Shown here in pieces: positions 58,470 to 64,000 of a DNA stretch of 64,000 nucleotides. The DNA is from Phymatolithon calcareum. Taxonomy: Eukaryota; Rhodophyta; Florideophyceae; Hapalidiales. A model generated the notes under the pieces. The model saw nothing but the letters and a program-made list of their open reading frames with translations, ran no database searches and had not been told where the DNA came from. Numbering within the stretch: the first letter of the stretch is position 1; each line of letters begins with the position of its first letter. The stretch is from assembly GCA_977006965.1 (NCBI GenBank), contig OZ345381.1:930001-994000 (forward strand), in the 5' to 3' direction. The position numbers and the translations under genes were made by a program.

Positions 58470-60596
58470 TCAAATATCCTGACCTGCTTTATCCTTCACG
58501 ATCGGCTCTAAAACAGTCACAACTCCATTTCCAACGCCCAAGTGGTGTCCCTCCAACACCTCTTCTTCCAATTCCTCCCCAATCCTATCATCCTCGTCAT
58601 TCGATACCACCGATGTGACGTCACTGCTGTCCATTTCGTCCACTTTGCCGGCAGTAAAGAACGCCTCATACTTCTCAAACACGTCCTGAACACCGCTGTC
58701 CTTCCGAATCTCATCTTTGATCGCACGCACATCACTTTCCGTTGTGCCCAGACTCATAAGGACCAACTTGCCCAACTGGAGACTTGTCTCGAAAGTCTCA
58801 GGGTACATTGACGTCGCGCCGCGCTGGATGAATTGCTTCTGTTGTCTCACGTTCTTCGCACGAACAAATACCTGCGAGCTTGGACAACTTGCCCGGATCG
58901 CACTTAGTGCGCCTGAGGTCAATGAATCCGTCGCGTGCGTAATCACAAAACACTGCGGGATCGGTAGGCCATTTGCCTCAAGGAATTCGATCGGTCGCTG
59001 GCTGTCGCCATACACGACCGGTAAATTTCCCTCCACAGCACGGTTGACGATGTCCATATCAATCTCAACAGCCACCCAACGAATGAACTTGCGCGACAGC
59101 ATGCGTCCCATCACCTTCCCCACTGGCCCGTATCCAAGAATGAGTACAAAATTGTCCAATTCGGACACCTCCTCGATGGCAGCCTCCACACTAGCCTTAC
59201 CACCCGTGGATTTTACAAATCGATCGATTGGTTTTGCAGCAAAAATTCCAGCCTGGTAAAGCAGCGGCGTGAGCGCCATAGTTGACACCACCGTTGTGGT
59301 GAGCAGTGCGTTGGTATCGTCTGGCAAGAAGCCCAGCTTGTTAGCAAGTGCAAACAGCACAAAGGCAAATTCTCCGCCCTGTGCAGTGAGCAGTCCAACA
59401 CGGACCGACTCGGCCAGCGAGAGGCCAACAGGAAGTCCGACGAGGGTACAAGTAACCGACTTGACGAATACAAGCGAGGAGATCAGGAAACCGATTTGCA
59501 AAGGAGACGAGCCGAACAGTGAGAGATCTATCGACATTCCAGTGGTGATGAAGAAAAGACCGAGTAGAAGACCGCGAAACGGCTCCAATTCGATTTTTAT
59601 CCTCGATCTGAACGAAGATTCTGCGAGCAAGACTCCCGCCAAAAAGGAACCCATTGTGAGCGAGAATCCAAGCTCTTCGGTTATGAGCGATGTACCCAGG
59701 ATTGTAAGCAGTACTGTAGATGTAAACGCTTCTGGGCTCTTACTTTTCGCGACGACATTGAAAACCTTCCTTAATACCGCACCACCGCCAAATACCAAAA
59801 GATTGAGAACGGAGAAGACTCCCGCGGCATGAGGTGCAATTTGGGAAACAGTGTGTCGAAATTCTGACGGTGAGATCATCTGAAATGAGCCAAAGTACGG
59901 CAGCACGAACAGTAAGGGAACGACGGCGATGTCTTGCAGTAGAAGCACGCCAAATGTGGCGAGTCCAGCACGACTTTGTCTTTCGCCACGTTCCGCAAGA
60001 ATTTGCAAAATGAATGCGGATGATGACAGCGACAGCGCAGTGCCAACGACAGCCGCCTCCGGTATTGTGGCCCCCATGAAATATGCTCCGAGCGAAAGAA
60101 TAATCGAGGTGAGGCCTACTTGCAATGTTCCCATTCCAAAGGCATACTTGCGCAATTTGCGCAATCGATCGAGTGAAAGCTCCAGTCCCATCTCGAATAG
60201 AAGGAAGAGAATACCAATATCCGCGAGTTCAGTAATTTCACCGACATCATTAAACAATTTCAGTCCATGTGGACCAAGCACTAAGCCGGAAAGCAGAAAG
60301 CCTAGAATCGGTGAGAGACGCAGTTTGCGAAACACTGGTATTACAATTGACGTTGCTGCAAGAATCTCCAACGTCTGCTCAATGCCGTCGATCAGCATCG
60401 TACTTTCCGCAGAACACCGCACCCCCGTCGCCCCGCTCCGATGAACGCCACGCACTCTGTGAGCAATGCGCCGCCGCCATGGTGTTGAAAATGTTGGCGC
60501 ACCGCCACGAGCCCAGACCGTCCGCGCGGCACAAATAGGGATATCTGCTCCTGTCCGCGTTGGGCGACGGACACCGACTGGGACGAAGGCATGCAT
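58470..60596 (-). CDS. K+/H+ antiporter of the KEA (CPA2) family, probably plastid
   Basis: 708 residues from ATG 60596; the longest frame begins at a GTG. The first about 70 residues are Arg/Ala/Thr-rich (transit peptide). The CPA2 exchanger domain follows with about 12 membrane segments (LGFLLSGLVLGPHGLKLF, ELADIGILFLLFEMGLELSLDRL, TALSLSSSAFILQIL, GLLTAQGGEFAFVLFA). A TrkA-N/RCK domain has the nucleotide fold LILGYGPVGKVMGRML. The extreme C-terminus is acidic (SSDVTSVVSNDEDD, EELEEEVLEG). KEA3 in plants exchanges K+ and H+ across the thylakoid; KEA1/2 act in the envelope. Which one this is cannot be told. Divergent from the small plastid-like gene. Confidence 0.9.
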   Translation of the reverse strand: MHAFVPVGVRRPTRTGADIPICAARTVWARGGAPTFSTPWRRRIAHRVRGVHRSGATGVRCSAESTMLIDGIEQTLEILAATSIVIPVFRKLRLSPILGFLLSGLVLGPHGLKLFNDVGEITELADIGILFLLFEMGLELSLDRLRKLRKYAFGMGTLQVGLTSIILSLGAYFMGATIPEAAVVGTALSLSSSAFILQILAERGERQSRAGLATFGVLLLQDIAVVPLLFVLPYFGSFQMISPSEFRHTVSQIAPHAAGVFSVLNLLVFGGGAVLRKVFNVVAKSKSPEAFTSTVLLTILGTSLITEELGFSLTMGSFLAGVLLAESSFRSRIKIELEPFRGLLLGLFFITTGMSIDLSLFGSSPLQIGFLISSLVFVKSVTCTLVGLPVGLSLAESVRVGLLTAQGGEFAFVLFALANKLGFLPDDTNALLTTTVVSTMALTPLLYQAGIFAAKPIDRFVKSTGGKASVEAAIEEVSELDNFVLILGYGPVGKVMGRMLSRKFIRWVAVEIDMDIVNRAVEGNLPVVYGDSQRPIEFLEANGLPIPQCFVITHATDSLTSGALSAIRASCPSSQVFVRAKNVRQQKQFIQRGATSMYPETFETSLQLGKLVLMSLGTTESDVRAIKDEIRKDSGVQDVFEKYEAFFTAGKVDEMDSSDVTSVVSNDEDDRIGEELEEEVLEGHHLGVGNGVVTVLEPIVKDKAGQDI

Positions 60597-61145
60597 GTCG
60601 TCCAATTCTCCTCGGTGGAGGTCAGTGAGGAACGGCGGACATGCCGTCCGTGGCGACCTGGTGCGAGCGGCACGTTCCACGACCTGCCTGTATCAACAAG
60701 CGCGGTGCGTTCCGAACGTACGGACGAGTAGGAGCACAATGAGAACGCCGCGTCGACTGACGAGCGGACGGTGGAGGATTGCACGTACGGCGCGAGGAGA
60801 GTGGATGGCAGGCAAGGGAGGCGAAATCTGCCGCTATCACGTATCATATCTATGCCAAATTGGACGGTAGTCCGTATCTACGCCATGTGTCGCATCCCAA
60901 TTTGCAATGCCAAACGCCGCTTCGTTCCGGATTTTGTATGATAGCAGAAATATCTTCCCCACGATCTCGACGCAAATTATGATACATCTCCTGCGCCCTG
61001 CCTGCCCCAACGCTCTTGCAACCGCTGCTCTGCACAACCTCTGCTCTGCGACGCGTGCCGCGGCCGCGAGCACTGAGTCGACGCGGTGGCAGCGCTGTTA
61101 CGCCCACACCGAGGGCCGCGACACCACACCGCGACCGGCGCGAAG
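60597..61145. promoter_or_regulatory. Divergent GC-rich spacer, KEA / small membrane protein
   Basis: About 550 bp. It is more GC-rich than other spacers near 61020-61145. Many overlapping frames here are composition artefacts. No motif is clear. Confidence 0.4.
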
Positions 61146-61703
61146 ATGCATTGCGCGGCGTTCGGCAGCGCAGCGCTACGAGCGCCGTCGTGTCTGTCGC
61201 GCTCGTCACGCAGCGCTGTGTGTACGCATGTGCCGAATCGCCGTCGTCGTCCGCGCGCCTGCGCGAGCGGCGGCAGACCGCCCGACCACGGCGTGCCGGA
61301 ACGTGCAGCAGCTTCGGACGCGGTATCGAAATACGCGCATCTGTCTGCCGATGAGCGTGCGGAGATGATTGCGCTGGATGCAATGGCGGAAGAGTGGATC
61401 GGCGGCAGTATCGCTCGATGGGAATGGTACGAGCGGCTCAAGGCACGTCGTGAACGGTTGCGTGCACGAGTGAAGCGACAAGAGGAGTCGCTTAATGGGC
61501 AGATGGACGATTTACGACAGGTGCTCATGCAACTGGATGCTCTGTTTGGGTTCGGGCTTGTCGAACAGGATTCGGAACGGGTGTCGGTGCTGGGGTGGAT
61601 CACCGTGCTGGCGGTGAGTGTTGGGAATTTTATTGTGGCTTATGTTGTGTTTGAGCTTATTTCGAACGCTATTTTTTCCGCGTTTCCGCAGTCGCCGTTC
61701 TGA
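61146..61703 (+). CDS. Small coiled-coil membrane protein with plastid-type targeting peptide, function unknown
   Basis: 185 residues from ATG 61146. Residues 1-50 are Arg/Ser/Ala/Cys-rich without acids (MHCAAFGSAALRAPSCLSR), like a plastid transit peptide. Residues 58-128 form a charged helix (KYAHLSADERAEMIALDAMAEEW, RWEWYERLKARRERLRARVKRQEESL). A single hydrophobic segment near 148-175 (VLGWITVLAVSVGNFIVAYVVFELI) ends close to the C-terminus (NAIFSAFPQSPF). A tail-anchored or single-pass plastid membrane protein is predicted. No family is recognised. The frame is open upstream to a GTG at 61086. It shares a divergent promoter region with the KEA antiporter, which might mean co-regulation. 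Confidence 0.7.
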   Translation: MHCAAFGSAALRAPSCLSRSSRSAVCTHVPNRRRRPRACASGGRPPDHGVPERAAASDAVSKYAHLSADERAEMIALDAMAEEWIGGSIARWEWYERLKARRERLRARVKRQEESLNGQMDDLRQVLMQLDALFGFGLVEQDSERVSVLGWITVLAVSVGNFIVAYVVFELISNAIFSAFPQSPF

Positions 61704-64000
61704 GCGGAATGAGAGCGCAGAGGTGCTAGGAATTCGCCTTTGTGCGTGCGGCGATATGTTTTGGGTTGTGCAGCGCCGCTGCACGATTGTGTGTTGTACA
61801 GTAGGGGATGGGGCTTTTAGGGTTTGTGGTGCAGTCATGGGTGTAGTAGTCTAGGGACGTGCACTTTTTGCAGTAGTGTTGTGGGATTATAAGTATAAAA
61901 GATATGGGGTGCGACGATGCCGACAATTGCAGGTATCCACTCTCTCAAGACAGAATGTCGAAGAGTTTGGTAACTATACAAGGAGATGCTAAACAGTTTT
62001 ATTGTAGGACAATGCTCGGCAGCACCAGCAAGTGTCTCCTGGGTACAGTATTGCACATGGTCGCACTGGATATGGATGGTTTGCTCAGTCTGAAAAATAG
62101 ATCCGCTAAGTGTGATTCAACGAAGTCCTGCATTGCTAATCCGTCAGATTCAACGGATAGAATACTCCTTGTGAATGAAAAATGCAATCATTACATGACC
62201 TTCGTGGTTGTCTGCCTTTACGGTCTTGATTTTAACAAGGGTTGACACATCAAGCTCCAGGTGGGCCGAAAATGGCAATGGCGCGTGACACAAGCCCAAA
62301 AACATAAACCAAGGCACAATATACAGTAGTTGCAAGAATTGGGGCCAGAACGAATGACTTCGGTGGCATATATGAATGGCGAATTTCAAAAATAGATCTT
62401 GGCGGGCAATTGCAAAGCCAAACAGCACAATGCGCCGCACATGGGCGAGAAGCCTGCAACGGTCTTGATGAAGAAGCGCGGTCGAAGATGTTGCCTTCCT
62501 GACACATGGTGTAGCAGTTGGCCAGAAAGCACGCTCTGGTGATTGTCCCTCAGACCGGGACGAGCCCAAACTTAAAAGTTAGTTGTTTGAGAAGTGACAT
62601 AAAGGGGCAACTCTTCGAGCGACCAAGGTTTACTCCGGAACGTATGGAGGCAGAGATAAGAAAAGCGAGGACTATACATTCGACTCGAATGGCGGGCGGA
62701 GAGATGAGTCGGGTGGACAAAGATAAGGAATTGCAAGCATACTGTTAAGGAGAAACTGTTGAGTGCGCGGAAGACGTGGAGAAAGCAGGCACGCACACAA
62801 AGGTTGCAATTGCGCGGGAAAATGTATTTATAATAGATACATGCATCACTGACGCAAACTGCAGCACAATATTTAAGGTTGACCTAATGACAGGGGCAGG
62901 TGTCATGAAACAAGAGTCAAGGTTGAAGAGTACTGTACTGTAGGGCACTCGCAAAAAAGGATCAGCAAAAAGGATGCATCAGGTTGATACTGACCTGTAC
63001 GAGGCGGAGGTTGTTCGTACATTTGTTCATTGACGGTGTAAAGCGGCAGATGCAACACAGGGATGTTTCCATTCGGAACTGGTGCAGTACAGTACAGTAC
63101 AGTATTTCCCTTGCTCCAATGAAGATCGATGACTTTGCAAGGGAATGGTTCCGAAATGCACACTCTGTGTTTTGCTGGTGAATGAAACGTGAGAACGTAT
63201 AGATTAGACGTAGTTCTACCGTACAGTACTGTACTGTAGTGTTCTAATTGGGGCACTCAATACGAACGATGGGGTTGTTCAGTGCCATCACGGAAACAGG
63301 GTTCTACTTCCAACATCATGTTGATGCTGCCTAATAATAGTTCTCCATTGCCTTCTTGCTCGTGGAAAAAATTGTGTTCCACATGAACACTGTATGATAT
63401 GGCGAGTTGCCCGCATAGTTCAAAGGGGCAAAAATTGATGGCCCTTGACAGCTATCTGTCGCAAGGTGAATGCGCGCAGCGGGATGGCAACGAATGCATG
63501 CATCATTTGGCATGATCGCTTACTTTGTCGTACATGCCGCCACTCAATATATGACATGTATCAACTTCTGGTGTCTTCGTCAGCCACACCATTAAATTTG
63601 CGAGCACTCGGGAACACAAGAAAGCGCGCTATGATACTCTGCCTTCCCTGCCGCACAATTTACCGTATCGATACCGTACAGTACAGTCCCGATTCTGTCG
63701 CAGCAGACAGAAGCTTGAGCTTCAACACGGCTGTGTTAGCGCGGTGCATCGACTACAGCAGAGTGCAGTACAGTACAGTACAATTTTTTCTGTGGTCCCC
63801 CACTGGCAGTGGATGTGTAACACGATAGCTGTCTTCGAGCGAGAGGACTACACCAGGAGAGCTGTTTTCAGACATTGTATCATAGAAAACCTTTTTTTGA
63901 TAGAAGTGGCAGGCACGTCGTCATGTCCCAATCATAGCAAAAACAATAGAGATTCATCTAAAATTTCAAAATTACTTTTGAAACAGTCCCAAGTATCATA
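61704..64000. other. Terminal spacer with CAGTA/TACTG repeats
   Basis: About 2.3 kb without a supportable gene. A minus frame at 62250-62507 ends in one hydrophobic helix (FVLAPILATTVYCALVYVFGLV) but has no support otherwise. Pentamer repeats CAGTA/TACTG recur at about 62930-62942, 63083-63105, 63222-63238, 63677-63690 and 63763-63781. Confidence 0.45.
63083..63105. repeat. CAGTA pentamer tandem repeat
   Basis: Four to five copies of CAGTA in tandem. Several shorter tracts in both orientations (TACTG/CAGTA) flank it at 62930, 63222, 63677 and 63763. Similar tracts occur in other spacers of this window but not in the coding regions. Confidence 0.7.

Noticed and set aside
62150-62569. 139-codon and 85-codon overlapping minus frames with one hydrophobic stretch
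   Set aside because: Two overlapping frames compete, and neither has a domain or codon pattern like the confirmed genes.

Overview
This is a nuclear window from a photosynthetic eukaryote. Genes are mostly intronless. The few introns I could place are short (82-117 nt) with GT-AG ends and near-canonical donors. Plastid proteins are nuclear-encoded: a CYP38/TLP40-type lumenal protein, an NDC1-type NAD(P)H dehydrogenase, a KEA-type K+/H+ antiporter, and an RseP/ARASP-type site-2 protease. There is also a SHAQKYF-class MYB factor and a chondroitin-GalNAc-transferase-like glycosyltransferase. Together these features, and the decayed transposon-rich spacers, best fit a non-cyanidiophyte red alga (Chondrus-like Florideophyceae would fit). 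That taxonomic call is an inference.

Layout. 1-2954 is non-genic apart from a chain of palindromes at 1.61-2.16 kb. 2.96-9.2 kb holds a TBC Rab-GAP, an RHBDD1-like rhomboid and a coclaurine-N-methyltransferase/cyclopropane-synthase-like enzyme. 9.2-12.2 kb is a spacer with a tRNA-Pro(AGG) that appears to carry two insertions, one in the D-loop and one in the anticodon loop. 12.2-23.8 kb holds zeta-COP, the mitochondrial processing peptidase beta subunit, the KDEL receptor, maspardin, SEC61 alpha, a coiled-coil protein, a RING-H2 protein and a MYB factor. 23.8-26.4 kb is spacer with LTR- and LINE-type relics. 26.4-44.4 kb is very compact: a basic Ser-rich protein, STT3, VPS29, CDT1, a gamma-tubulin complex protein, a site-2 protease, a 2OG dioxygenase, OGDH E1 and the glycosyltransferase. 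44.4-50.1 kb is a graveyard of foldbacks and a second LINE tail. 50.1-61.7 kb holds a short CAP, KNL1/Spc7, NDC1, CYP38, KEA and a small plastid-like membrane protein. 61.7-64 kb is spacer rich in CAGTA/TACTG repeats.

How the genes work together. There is no operon-like linkage, but functions recur. Secretory pathway: translocation (SEC61A), N-glycosylation (STT3), retrieval (KDEL receptor, zeta-COP), ER proteolysis (rhomboid), endosomal recycling (VPS29) and Rab control (TBC). Cell cycle: CDT1 licensing, KNL1 kinetochore, gamma-tubulin ring. Organelles: MPP and OGDH in mitochondria; CYP38, NDC1, KEA and the site-2 protease in plastids. From 12.2 to 54.0 kb the protein genes alternate strand almost perfectly, so neighbours form convergent pairs (44-340 bp tails) and divergent pairs sharing short promoters.

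Start codons were moved to the first plausible ATG where the longest open frame began at GTG or TTG. Splice junctions in STT3, VPS29 and the dioxygenase were worked out by hand and restore family-typical proteins.
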